A stretch of DNA of 31,474 nucleotides, taken from CAYHSW01 sp964431075 (GTDB lineage Bacteria; Patescibacteriota; Microgenomatia; JAMCZE01). Positions 1 to 7,619 of the stretch are shown here, piece after piece. Made by a program: the position numbers and the translations under genes. Below the pieces are notes generated by a model, which saw nothing but the letters and a program-made list of their open reading frames with translations, made no database searches and had not been told where the DNA came from. The stretch is from assembly GCA_964431075.1 (NCBI GenBank), contig CAYSID010000013.1, positions 1 through 31,474 of the forward strand, in the 5' to 3' direction. How positions within the stretch are numbered: the stretch's first letter is position 1; every line of letters starts with the position of its first letter.

Positions 1-232
1 ATACCGCGCTAAAAACTTTGGAGAAATTTTTACCTGAGCCGAATTTTATTAAAGAGTTTGTAAACCCAAAATCACCGATTTCGGCAACAATAAGTCCGAC
101 TGTCAAAAAGAACATAAACTGGCCAAAATCAGAAACGGAAAGCGTCCGAGCGGCAAGAACATAAAAGATTAGCCCCAATAAAGCGTTAAGAATTGTGCCG
201 CCAACCATCAATATAGACTGTTTATAAACCAT
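1..232 (-). CDS. Wzx-like polysaccharide flippase, N-terminal part (cut by window edge)
   Basis: The reading frame runs off the left edge and shows about 77 residues. It begins MVYKQSILMVGGTI, then a hydrophobic helix, then LAARTLSVSDFGQF. That pattern of a first helix followed by an 'ARxLxxxxFG' turn is typical of the first segments of the MATE-like polysaccharide export family (Wzx/RfbX), which flips lipid-linked oligosaccharides across the membrane. I chose the ATG at 232. A second in-frame ATG at 208 overlaps the TGA of the upstream gene (TGATG) and is an equally compact choice. With the 232 start the gene overlaps its upstream neighbour by 25 nt, so it is probably translated from the same mRNA. 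The C-terminal helices are not visible, so the family call rests on a short segment. Confidence 0.65.
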   Translation of the reverse strand, partial: MVYKQSILMVGGTILNALLGLIFYVLAARTLSVSDFGQFMFFLTVGLIVAEIGDFGFTNSLIKFGSGKNFSKVFSAV

Positions 233-1470
233 AAGCTAAATCCGTTTAATAGTATCATACCCACGGCCCCCAACCACCCAAACCGCCCTAACCCTCCTAA
301 CAGGATTACCATTATTGGCACAATAACGGGGAATAAATATCTCCCCTGTAACCCCTGAGAATACCCCATTGACTGCATCAATCTCCAGTCCCACAAAAAC
401 AGATATAAAAGGTAGGCGGCGACAAATAATATAGACATTAATATATGTTTATTTTTAAATCCCCGACCGATGATTAAGCCGATTGCCGAAATTAACGTTG
501 CTCTGGTAATTATCTTCATAGTAATCGCCGGCAAAGTAACCCCAAGCCATTTGAAAACCCCCCAAAACCACGGCCACATTTCAAAGACAAGCTTTGGGAT
601 GCGGAATTTTAGGTAATCCAATAAAGTAATCCCGCTGATGTTTTCCGCCGGCATATACGGAACTGGCCATCGAAAAACAAAAGCCGCCGCGGGAATTCCC
701 AAAGTCAAAAGAAAAAATTTTGGATAAGCGGCGGTTAAAACTGCCGGAAAAAGAAAAATAATCGCCGGCTTTGTCTCCCACCCTAAAACCCCTAATAGTC
801 CTAAAACCGCTAACCCCCCCAATCTCCCAAACCGCCCTTTTACTATTAAAAAACAAATCAGAACCATCGCTGTTGAAATTAAATTTAATAGGTTGTCGGG
901 GTGAATCCCCGCGGCCACGAAGGACACCATTGGTTGAAACCCAACCATAACGGCAAGAGCATAACTTTTCCATTTTTCTTGCCAAATTATTTTACCGATA
1001 AAATACGCCAAGAGAACCAATCCTAAATGGCAAATAACCGACAGTAATCTCGACGTCATCACTCTTCTCCCCACGTCCCCCAATTCCCCTAAATCCCCCA
1101 GATAATAAAAGGGTATATCGAGTAAATAATAAAGTGGCGGATAGCCCGCGGCTTCACGGTCAACGTATTGGGTTCTACTTTCAATCGGCAACTTGGGAAT
1201 TACGGAATTATTTTTATATTCCGGGTGATAGGTGTATTTATTATTTCCCTGTCCGTCGCGCCGTGTTCCTAAAGTTTCTTCTACTATCGCCACCTCTTCG
1301 GAAAGATTTAACTGGCCAAGGTTTATATTTTTATTTTCCGCATACCATTGAAGCTGGGCAAAATGCGCCTGTTCGTCAGGAGTTTGAAATACCGGGACAA
1401 CAATCACCCAAAGGACGCTCTTAATAACAACTGCGGCCAGAAGCAAAAGGGGCCACTTCATCAAAAACAT
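208..1470 (-). CDS. DUF2142-type polytopic membrane protein, putative GT-C glycosyltransferase
   Basis: The 420-aa protein begins with one hydrophobic helix followed by VFQTPDEQAHF. This acidic PDE..H motif in the first outer loop is typical of DUF2142 proteins, which resemble GT-C glycosyltransferases. About ten hydrophobic segments follow, and QGRYLFP near residue 385 fits the conserved C-terminal part of that family. The likely role is transfer of a sugar from a polyprenyl-phosphate donor on the outer membrane face; donor and acceptor cannot be read from sequence. ATG at 1470 is used; a second ATG at 1461 is possible. The gene overlaps the preceding GT4 C-half by 50 nt. Three stretches rich in Leu-Gly repeats (for example LGDLGELGDVG) are encoded by G-run DNA and look like repeat expansions in loops. 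Confidence 0.7.
   Translation of the reverse strand: MFLMKWPLLLLAAVVIKSVLWVIVVPVFQTPDEQAHFAQLQWYAENKNINLGQLNLSEEVAIVEETLGTRRDGQGNNKYTYHPEYKNNSVIPKLPIESRTQYVDREAAGYPPLYYLLDIPFYYLGDLGELGDVGRRVMTSRLLSVICHLGLVLLAYFIGKIIWQEKWKSYALAVMVGFQPMVSFVAAGIHPDNLLNLISTAMVLICFLIVKGRFGRLGGLAVLGLLGVLGWETKPAIIFLFPAVLTAAYPKFFLLTLGIPAAAFVFRWPVPYMPAENISGITLLDYLKFRIPKLVFEMWPWFWGVFKWLGVTLPAITMKIITRATLISAIGLIIGRGFKNKHILMSILFVAAYLLYLFLWDWRLMQSMGYSQGLQGRYLFPVIVPIMVILLGGLGRFGWLGAVGMILLNGFSLWFINSLY
260..294 (-). repeat. G-run tract, quadruplex-capable
   Basis: Five runs of three or more G on the minus (coding) strand with loops of 3-6 nt. It encodes GLGRFGWLGAVG in the DUF2142 protein. Confidence 0.75.
814..837 (-). repeat. 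G-run tract, quadruplex-capable
   Basis: A G7 run plus two G3 runs on the coding strand of the same DUF2142 gene; the G7 run can supply two tetrad strands. Encodes GRFGRLGGLA. Confidence 0.65.
1069..1099 (-). repeat. G-run tract, quadruplex-capable
   Basis: Runs of 5, 4, 5 and 4 G with loops of 5, 4 and 4 nt on the coding strand. Encodes LGDLGELGDVG. This is the strongest such motif in the window. Confidence 0.85.
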
Positions 1471-1984
1471 TATACAACGACTTAAGGTGGGGCTTCCAGG
1501 TAAATTTCTCCAGATAAAGTTTCCTTCCCCCGTTAATAACTTTTTTTCTTAATCCCCTAATATCCCTTAACTCCCTTAACCCCCTGATAAGACCTTCACC
1601 GCCCTCTTCAACTAATATCCCGTTTTTCCGGTCGGTCAAAATTTCTAAAACCGCCGGAATCTTGGTGGCCACAACCGGCACCCCTTCAGCTAAGGCTTCA
1701 ATCATGGCATGCGGCATCCCCTCATGGTAAGAATTTAGTACAAAAACATCGCTTTTGCGCATTATCTCTCTGGCTTTTTTATTCTCAACCCTTCCCCAAA
1801 ACTTAGTTTTTACTTTTAAACTCACAGATAGTTTTTCTAAATTCTCCCGCTCTGGTCCGTCCCCGACAACCCAAACCTCCAAGAATTCCCCGAAATCCCT
1901 TACCCCCCTGATTATCCCCGCAATATTTTTGACAGGTAAAAGTTCGCTAAACCCACAGCTGATAATTAATTTTTTAGACGGCAT
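1421..1984 (-). CDS. Split GT4 glycosyltransferase, C-terminal (donor-binding) half
   Basis: This 187-aa ORF is only the C-terminal Rossmann domain of a GT-B family 4 enzyme. It starts MPSKKLIISCGFSELLPVKN, equivalent to the first strand after the hinge. It carries VVGDGPERENL and the nucleotide-sugar binding E(x7)E motif as E88-E96 (HEGMPHAMIE). The matching N-terminal domain is the preceding ORF (1974-2477), which it overlaps by 11 nt in another frame. The usual linker after the N-domain's final IYNAV is missing, so a simple one-base sequencing error would not restore a normal enzyme. The two chains probably form one heterodimeric GT-B enzyme, by analogy with ALG13/ALG14. A G-rich stretch encodes GLRELRDIRGLRK near residue 143. 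Confidence 0.8.
   Translation of the reverse strand: MPSKKLIISCGFSELLPVKNIAGIIRGVRDFGEFLEVWVVGDGPERENLEKLSVSLKVKTKFWGRVENKKAREIMRKSDVFVLNSYHEGMPHAMIEALAEGVPVVATKIPAVLEILTDRKNGILVEEGGEGLIRGLRELRDIRGLRKKVINGGRKLYLEKFTWKPHLKSLYNVFDEVAPFASGRSCY
1554..1584 (-). repeat. G-run tract, quadruplex-capable
   Basis: Runs of 5, 3, 3 and 4 G with loops of 4, 6 and 6 nt on the coding strand of the GT4 C-half. Encodes GLRELRDIRGL with a 9-nt period. Confidence 0.8.
1888..1919 (-). repeat. G-run tract, quadruplex-capable
   Basis: Runs of 4, 6, 3 and 4 G with loops of 7, 3 and 5 nt on the coding strand of the same GT4 C-half. Encodes AGIIRGVRDFGEF. Confidence 0.8.
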
Positions 1985-2477
1985 TATAAATCACCCTGGT
2001 TTTATTTTTATCAATTTTATATTTTCCACAAATTAAATCCTGAAGATGTTTTGCTGGGAAAATAATCCTGTTTGCCAAATACAAAGTAATTTTGGTTATA
2101 TAAAATAAATACCAAATTTTCTTACCAAAATCCCGTTCCATTTCCACCGATAAATCCCCAACAAATTTTATTACCACGGGTTTATTAATTAATTTTCCGG
2201 CAATAACTGCCGCAAACCCGCAAACATCGGCCCCCTGTGCGTAAATAAGCCGACAATCTTTAGCTTGATTAACTATTTCTCTTAAGAGTCTTAACTGTCT
2301 GAAGAAACTTATTCCTTGCGTAGAAATCGAAAAAACCCCAACCCCGGGAACTTTTACCGGGTCTTTCGTAAATGTAATCACTTTGGACGGAATTTTTTGA
2401 CAAAGTTCGAAGCAATAAGTAGCCGGACCCCTTCTCTCGGGCGGGAAAATCGGAGTAACAATTAAGATTTTTTTCAT
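1974..2477 (-). CDS. Split GT4 glycosyltransferase, N-terminal (acceptor-binding) half
   Basis: The 167-aa ORF begins MKKILIVTPIFPPERRGPAT, the classic first strand and glycine-rich loop of GT4 N-domains. It continues through alternating strands and helices and stops at KTRVIYNAV, exactly where intact GT4 enzymes have the 'IxNGVD' hinge. The donor-binding C-domain follows as a separate overlapping ORF (1421-1984) in the +1 frame. The start overlaps the preceding dehydrogenase by 4 nt (ATGA), so it sits in a translationally coupled run. The two ORFs are read here as one enzyme in two chains. A frameshift that then lost the linker is the alternative. Confidence 0.8.
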   Translation of the reverse strand: MKKILIVTPIFPPERRGPATYCFELCQKIPSKVITFTKDPVKVPGVGVFSISTQGISFFRQLRLLREIVNQAKDCRLIYAQGADVCGFAAVIAGKLINKPVVIKFVGDLSVEMERDFGKKIWYLFYITKITLYLANRIIFPAKHLQDLICGKYKIDKNKTRVIYNAV

Positions 2478-3280
2478 TTACGAAATTTCGTGTTGGCTTT
2501 TAGAACCTGTTTTAATAAAAGAGGTTCATAACCAACCTCTTGCGAGGCCTTAATAATCGCAGACACATCCTTGGGATAACATTTGCCGCCAAAACCACGG
2601 GTGTCAGACTTGGCGGTTTTACTGCGGTTATTCCAAAATACCGAGGTGTGCATCTGATTAATGCGCGGATCCAAAAGCCAGCCCTCGCGAACCCGGTACC
2701 AATCGGCCCCGAATTTCCTGACAATTTCATAAAACTCGTTGACAAAAGTGACCTTGGTGGCAAAGAAACTGTTTTCCAGATATTTGATAAGTTCCGCTTC
2801 CAAATTCGTACATCGGAAATAGGTTTTAGTCGGTCCCATAATAACCTCATGCATCGCCATAATTTCCGACGCCGCCCCATCCTCGCCCCCGACAATCACG
2901 TACGGCGACTCAATTATTTCCTTCCAGTAAGGATGGAAATACTTGCTTTCCCCCACAAACTCCGGGGAAAAACAAATGGTTTTTTTATATTTCCTGGACA
3001 ATCCGTCCGTCGTCCCCGGCACCACCGTTGATTTAATTAGAATTAAAGGGACATCTATTTTCTTTACGGCATCTTCAACAACCGAAACATCACAGGCGCC
3101 GTCTTTGGCCGGGGGAGTGGGAACGCAGACAACGGCCAGGTCGCAGGAGTCAATCAACCTCTTATCATATTTAGGGTTGACTGCCGGATCATAAGACACT
3201 ATCTCATAATGATTTTCTGTAAATCTCTTAAAGGCTTTCCCCACATACCCCTGTCCGATAATGGCAATTTTTGAAATCAT
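2474..3280 (-). CDS. Short UDP-glucose/GDP-mannose dehydrogenase-family protein
   Basis: The product oxidises, or once oxidised, a nucleotide sugar to its uronic acid with NAD. Visible are the NAD-binding motif IAIIGQGYVGKAF at the N-terminus, the STVVPGTTD loop after the cofactor domain, and the catalytic cysteine motif GGKCYPKD with Cys234. The ATG at 3280 is preferred: it places the Rossmann strand at residue 3, and the longer reading from 3316 would run into the divergent gene. At 268 aa it ends about 34 residues after the catalytic cysteine, so the C-terminal UDP-binding domain of the usual ~400-aa enzymes is absent. It could be a minimal dehydrogenase or a non-catalytic derivative. The downstream GT4 N-half overlaps by 4 nt. 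Confidence 0.8.
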   Translation of the reverse strand: MISKIAIIGQGYVGKAFKRFTENHYEIVSYDPAVNPKYDKRLIDSCDLAVVCVPTPPAKDGACDVSVVEDAVKKIDVPLILIKSTVVPGTTDGLSRKYKKTICFSPEFVGESKYFHPYWKEIIESPYVIVGGEDGAASEIMAMHEVIMGPTKTYFRCTNLEAELIKYLENSFFATKVTFVNEFYEIVRKFGADWYRVREGWLLDPRINQMHTSVFWNNRSKTAKSDTRGFGGKCYPKDVSAIIKASQEVGYEPLLLKQVLKANTKFRK

Positions 3281-3300
3281 CAGAAGTAATATATGCGATA

Positions 3301-4614
3301 ATGACAAGAATGACAAGACTAAGAAATATCCTGTTTTTTCTTTTTATCGGAACACTGGCTTCGATTCCGGCTTTAAAGTGCAACGGCCAATGTGAATTCG
3401 TCGATGATGCTTTTTATTACTGGTCAAGAACCAACGAGGTTATGAAGGGTTTTTGGCAGATCGGGAATCCATATTTTTGGGAACACAGGAACGAAATCAG
3501 CGTTTCCTTTTTTGTCCCCGACTGGCTTTCCGCAATTCCCGGAAGTTTTTTTGTCTGGCCGGTAATCACAGCTTTACTGGTCTTTATTTTACTGAAACAG
3601 CTCGGAATAACCGGCAAATTACTATATTTCGGAACAATTTTCTGCCTGCTGCCGGTATATAATTTCATGGTCAGACCGACGTCGTTGCAAACGATTTATC
3701 CGTTTTTTCTTTTATTTTTGATTGCGGTGGCGTCGCAAAAAACGTGGCTTACGATAATTTCCTCGGCCCTGACTTTTTATATTTATCCGTACCTCTGGCA
3801 ATTGGCGTTAGTTATGTCAATCCTTAGATTGGAAAAGGGATTTTTACTGATCCCCGTCCTGGCAGCTCCGGCTTTATATTATTTATATCTTCAAATCAGC
3901 TCGCCGTTTTACTGGGAAACGATGACAAGGATCGGCCTGGTATCAACTCATTTGCCGACAATGGCTTCCTTTTATTTTTTTACTCTGCTGTCAATCCCCA
4001 TTTATTTTTTACGTAAAGAAAAATTTTTTACGGTCTCTTACATCGCGTTTGCGATTCTTCTGTTCAGCAACCTCATAACAGGAAAGGAGCTTGAAACCGC
4101 CAATCATGTCGGACGGTTCATAATTCTATTCGGGGCCGTGGCGATCGTATTGTTGATTTCAAAAAGCCAAAAATTCATCATTCTGGCCTGTATTTGGCTA
4201 TTGATTTTCAGATCAAATTTCAGCGCGTTAAATTTTGACCCCGTTTCCAAATCAGTAATTAATTACTCTTATGTTCTTTTCCACCCGTTGGGCGGGTTGC
4301 ATCTGATGCCCTCCGACGAGTTGTTGGAAAGATACCTTGTATGGAAATACCCCGAGCCGTTGACTGTTGAAAAACTGGCCGCCGATTTTAGAATGTTCGC
4401 CGGCACCGGCCCGGCAATCCACCAGATAGCCCACCATAATTACCGGGTCCGAATTTGTCTCCTGCTGCGCCAAAAAAATTGCGGCGAGACCAAGGACGTT
4501 TTAACTTTTTACGGCCAGGATTATTTTCAAAAAATTCTAACCCGCTACAACCGCGATATCTCCTTAAGGATTGAAGATTATTACGACAAATACAATTTAA
4601 TCAAGAAACTTTAG
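3301..4614 (+). CDS. Polytopic membrane protein, GT-C-like, substrate unknown
   Basis: I do not recognise a named family. The 437-aa protein has one N-terminal hydrophobic helix, then an extracytoplasmic-type loop with CEFVDDAFYYWSR, about nine more hydrophobic segments to residue ~310, and a soluble tail of ~120 residues. A double-acidic motif in the first loop (VDDAFYY) is the hallmark position for the catalytic acid in GT-C glycosyltransferases, which is why I suggest that role. It is transcribed divergently from the dehydrogenase with only about 20 nt between the start codons. I chose ATG 3301; ATG 3310 and an upstream TTG are alternatives. Its 3' end overlaps the convergent GT4 gene by 18 nt. 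Confidence 0.6.
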   Translation: MTRMTRLRNILFFLFIGTLASIPALKCNGQCEFVDDAFYYWSRTNEVMKGFWQIGNPYFWEHRNEISVSFFVPDWLSAIPGSFFVWPVITALLVFILLKQLGITGKLLYFGTIFCLLPVYNFMVRPTSLQTIYPFFLLFLIAVASQKTWLTIISSALTFYIYPYLWQLALVMSILRLEKGFLLIPVLAAPALYYLYLQISSPFYWETMTRIGLVSTHLPTMASFYFFTLLSIPIYFLRKEKFFTVSYIAFAILLFSNLITGKELETANHVGRFIILFGAVAIVLLISKSQKFIILACIWLLIFRSNFSALNFDPVSKSVINYSYVLFHPLGGLHLMPSDELLERYLVWKYPEPLTVEKLAADFRMFAGTGPAIHQIAHHNYRVRICLLLRQKNCGETKDVLTFYGQDYFQKILTRYNRDISLRIEDYYDKYNLIKKL

Positions 4615-5751
4615 GATCGCTTCCGCTCTGTTTTGCCAGGTGTATTTTTTTGCCAGAAGATAGTTGTTTTTCCCCATCCGGGCAGCCAGTCGCCGGTTTT
4701 TTAAGAGTTTCGTCAGCCCCAAAGCTAACGATTTTGAATCCGACGCTCTGACAAACACCGCGTTATCGTTGGAAATAACCTCACGTAAACAGGGGAAATC
4801 GGACGTGACGATGGGCTTTCCGCAAGCCAGGTAGTCAAACAGTTTAAGCGGGGACATAAAATGTCGAAAATGCGGCCGGTCGGGAAAGGGGATAACTCCG
4901 ATATCGACAAGGTTAAACCATAACGGCATCTGATTATAACCAACTCTGCCAATCAGCCTGATCCCAGGCTGGTTTTTTAAGTCGCTGCCGCCGACAACAA
5001 GCAAAGTCGTGTTGGGGAAACTTCTCCTTACGGTCTTAAAAGCCTTAACCAGTATTTTCCCGCCTTTATCTTCTCCCAAACCGAAAAGATTGCCTATGTA
5101 GCCGATAACCGTTTTATTCCCGATTTTGAGCAATTTTTTTTGATTTACTATGGCCGCCGGGTCGTAGCCGCCAAAAAACAGAGGATCGGAAGCATCGTGG
5201 CTAACCATAAGCTTCCTGTACTTAAATTTAAAACTATCAAAAAATTTTCTAAACTCTGCTGTTAGCGCAACAACCCCCTTCAACCGAGGGAAAAAAAGCT
5301 TGTGCAAAAACATCGCTAACTTGTTTGCAGGAAAATAATGGGCTTCATAATAAATCTCTCTTCCGGTCAGAAGAAGCGCCGGCAATAAATAGAAATCGCG
5401 GGTGTATATTTTCCCCGATTTTTGAAGAAGAAGAAATATCAGAACCGACGCACAGTAAGTGACAATCTGCAAATAATAAAAAATAAGAGCGACGGGGAGA
5501 GGACAGTTAATGTTCAGAAAATCAACGCAGGGTAACCTTACGATCTCTATTTTATTTTTTAGCTGATAAAATTCCTTCAGGTCAACGTTCTCCATTTCCT
5601 TGGGTTGGATCCTCATGGGAATAACAAGTTTAAAATCAATCTTGCCGCTTTGGGTAAAAGCCTCCGCCATCTTCAGCACCTGGATACTGTTAGCCTTGTC
5701 ACTTGGAAGTCGTGAATTGGTAATATAAAATAACGGCAAATGCTTGGACAT
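4597..5751 (-). CDS. GT4-family glycosyltransferase
   Basis: This is an intact two-domain GT-B enzyme of 384 aa. The N-domain begins MSKHLPLFYITNSRLPSDKA with SIQVLKMAEAF, a variant seen in GT4 proteins that act on lipid-linked acceptors. The C-domain starts near KTVIGYIGNLFGLGEDKGG, continues with LLVVGGSDL, and has a weak donor motif in the RHFMSPLKLFDYLACGKPIV region, where the first Glu of E(x7)E is replaced. The longer upstream reading to 5850 adds 33 residues with no family resemblance, so I start at ATG 5751. The 5' end overlaps the divergent flippase start by 12 nt and the 3' end overlaps the convergent gene by 18 nt. Confidence 0.82.
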   Translation of the reverse strand: MSKHLPLFYITNSRLPSDKANSIQVLKMAEAFTQSGKIDFKLVIPMRIQPKEMENVDLKEFYQLKNKIEIVRLPCVDFLNINCPLPVALIFYYLQIVTYCASVLIFLLLQKSGKIYTRDFYLLPALLLTGREIYYEAHYFPANKLAMFLHKLFFPRLKGVVALTAEFRKFFDSFKFKYRKLMVSHDASDPLFFGGYDPAAIVNQKKLLKIGNKTVIGYIGNLFGLGEDKGGKILVKAFKTVRRSFPNTTLLVVGGSDLKNQPGIRLIGRVGYNQMPLWFNLVDIGVIPFPDRPHFRHFMSPLKLFDYLACGKPIVTSDFPCLREVISNDNAVFVRASDSKSLALGLTKLLKNRRLAARMGKNNYLLAKKYTWQNRAEAILKFLD

Positions 5752-6969
5752 CTTGGTAGTCTCCTGAAAATTGATCTTCGTTACGTCGTCAAAGGAACGT
5801 TTTGGCTCACCATGGCCAACATGATACCCCTTTTGATTGTTTTTGTCCAAGCCTCCGTTTTTGCCCGGTTTATTCCGCCGGAAACTTACGGTCTTTATCG
5901 TTATTTGTCAGCTGTCGTTTCTCTCATCGGATTGGCAAGCATTTCCGCAATGAACAACGCTCTGGCGATAGCCATATCTCACAAAAAATTCACCGTCCTC
6001 AAGACCGGCGCCGCCGAACAATTTCGCTGGTCACTTGCTTCCACCGTCTTATCATTAACAGCCGCGGCAATTTCCCTGTTAAGAAGCAATTACCCGTTTG
6101 CGATTGTGTTTTTGATTTTTGGACTCTCCAATCCTTTGCTAAACTTTTTTAGCACTTACGAAAGTTATTACACGGGGACCGGGAAATTCAAATCAGGTGC
6201 CGTATACTCGATAATCGAAAAGATAATTTCCGCTTCATTTTTGATCGTTATCGCCGTGATTTTTCCTTCAGGATTTCTTTACTTATTCTCCATAGTCTAT
6301 CTAATTCAGTTACTGCCGGCGGGATTAATTTATATAAAAACGATCAAAGCTGTGCCGCACCAATCAAAGTCCGACAACAAGACCATTAAATTCGCCAAAA
6401 GACTTAGCGTGTTTAATATTTTATCCGCCATCGTCGACCAGGCGGACACGTTAATCGCCTTTTGGGTTTTGGGACCGGTCAATCTGGCAATTTATTCTTT
6501 CGCCGTTTCCCTTCCGGAAATCGTCAAGTCGCAGTTCAAACTTATCGTCCCGTTGTCAATATCCAAAATCGGAAATTATCCCCATCAGGAGATTATGAAA
6601 GAAATCAAAGGAAAAATATTTTTTATCTCTGTTGGCGGCTTTTTTTGTTCCTTACTTTATATCATTCTGGCCCCGATAATTTTTTCGTGGTATTTTCCAA
6701 ACTATATGGCCGCGGTCTTTCCGTCCCAACTGATATCCCTTTCCTTTTGTTTCTTTTCATCGTATTTGTTTTACGCCATCCTTCAAAACCATCCCAACAA
6801 AAAACCTCTTTATATCTACAACAGTTTCGGCCCGATCGTTCAGCTGTTTTTGATCATAATTCTAACTGTTCCCTTCGGCCTGACGGGGATGGTTGCTTCC
6901 AGAATTCTGGGCAGAGCTTTTGCTTTCCTTCTCGGATGGTACCTTACTTTCCGAAGACTTAACGGATGA
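5740..6969 (+). CDS. Wzx-like polysaccharide flippase
   Basis: The 409-aa protein has about 12 hydrophobic segments and the N-terminal signature of polysaccharide flippases: an amphipathic start (KIDLRYVVKGTFWLT), a first helix, then FARFIPPETYGLYRYL. A lysine and aspartate-rich middle loop (HQSKSDNKTIKFAKRLSVFN) precedes the second helix bundle, as usual in this family. It would flip undecaprenyl-linked oligosaccharides made by the neighbouring GT4 enzymes. ATG 5740 overlaps the divergent GT4 start; a later start at ATG 5812 would delete the amphipathic lead, so I prefer the first. The 3' end runs 108 nt into the convergent methyltransferase. A second flippase begins at the left edge of the window. 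Confidence 0.85.
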   Translation: MLGHLGSLLKIDLRYVVKGTFWLTMANMIPLLIVFVQASVFARFIPPETYGLYRYLSAVVSLIGLASISAMNNALAIAISHKKFTVLKTGAAEQFRWSLASTVLSLTAAAISLLRSNYPFAIVFLIFGLSNPLLNFFSTYESYYTGTGKFKSGAVYSIIEKIISASFLIVIAVIFPSGFLYLFSIVYLIQLLPAGLIYIKTIKAVPHQSKSDNKTIKFAKRLSVFNILSAIVDQADTLIAFWVLGPVNLAIYSFAVSLPEIVKSQFKLIVPLSISKIGNYPHQEIMKEIKGKIFFISVGGFFCSLLYIILAPIIFSWYFPNYMAAVFPSQLISLSFCFFSSYLFYAILQNHPNKKPLYIYNSFGPIVQLFLIIILTVPFGLTGMVASRILGRAFAFLLGWYLTFRRLNG

Positions 6970-7617
6970 TTTTGACGCGACCACCAAAAAGCCAATCGGG
7001 CACGGATAATACTGCCTGACTATTTTGGTAAAAAAACGGTCAAATAAATCGGCCGCCGGATGCAAAAAAATCCGAAAAAACACCGGCAAATAATTATCAA
7101 TAATGCTCAAGACGCTACTTATGTGACCTCCGTAGGGAACGACCGTCCGTTTAATAAAACCCGCCCGGTTAAGAAGCAGACAGACGCCGTTGTCGGTAAA
7201 CCGCCAATAATCAACCGGCTCATTTCCGACCGACCAAATCAAGGGAAAATTAGCCACAAAAGTACCGCCGGGTTGAAGCGTCCGGTAACATTCCTTCAGC
7301 AATTGCTGGGGATTTTTTATCAAATGGATGGTGTTTATAAGAAGAATTGCCCCGCATGACGCGGTCGCCACAGGAATTTTTTCGGAAATATCGGCAACTA
7401 TTGAAGGCTTGTTTTGGGGGGAGATGTCAATGCTGACAATTTCTGTTTTTTCCCCGACTTTAATATGGTTATGATAACTGGGTCGTTTCGCCCCGCTGCC
7501 TAAATCTAAAATCCTGCCGGCCAGAAACAGTTTCATTTCTTCTATCGAGTCATTTAATAAAAATCTGGTTAAAGACTTCCCCGAGATCGTTGATTTAAGC
7601 AACTTAATTATTCTCAT
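6862..7617 (-). CDS. Class I SAM-dependent methyltransferase
   Basis: The SAM-binding motif I is clear as GRILDLGSGAKRP near residue 35, followed by the acidic end of strand 2 (EIVSIDIS) and a motif around LINTIHLIKNPQQLLKECYR, as in Methyltransf_11 proteins. Its position among sugar enzymes suggests O-methylation of a glycan or lipid-linked sugar. I use ATG 7617, which lies 2 nt after the previous gene's stop; ATG 7641 is possible. The last ~35 residues, a Ser/Lys-rich tail (KSSVKSSESK), are coded by DNA antisense to the end of the flippase and are probably not part of the fold. Confidence 0.8.
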   Translation of the reverse strand: MRIIKLLKSTISGKSLTRFLLNDSIEEMKLFLAGRILDLGSGAKRPSYHNHIKVGEKTEIVSIDISPQNKPSIVADISEKIPVATASCGAILLINTIHLIKNPQQLLKECYRTLQPGGTFVANFPLIWSVGNEPVDYWRFTDNGVCLLLNRAGFIKRTVVPYGGHISSVLSIIDNYLPVFFRIFLHPAADLFDRFFTKIVRQYYPCPIGFLVVASKSSVKSSESKVPSEKESKSSAQNSGSNHPRQAEGNS

Positions 7618-7619
7618 AA

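Noticed and set aside
1090..1130. Possible sixth palindrome copy (TATATCGAGTAAA)
   Set aside because: Only a short one-sided similarity with no matching second arm.
2540..3194. Long plus-strand ORFs antisense to the dehydrogenase gene
   Set aside because: They mirror the conserved dehydrogenase frame and lack any recognisable motif; shadow ORFs.
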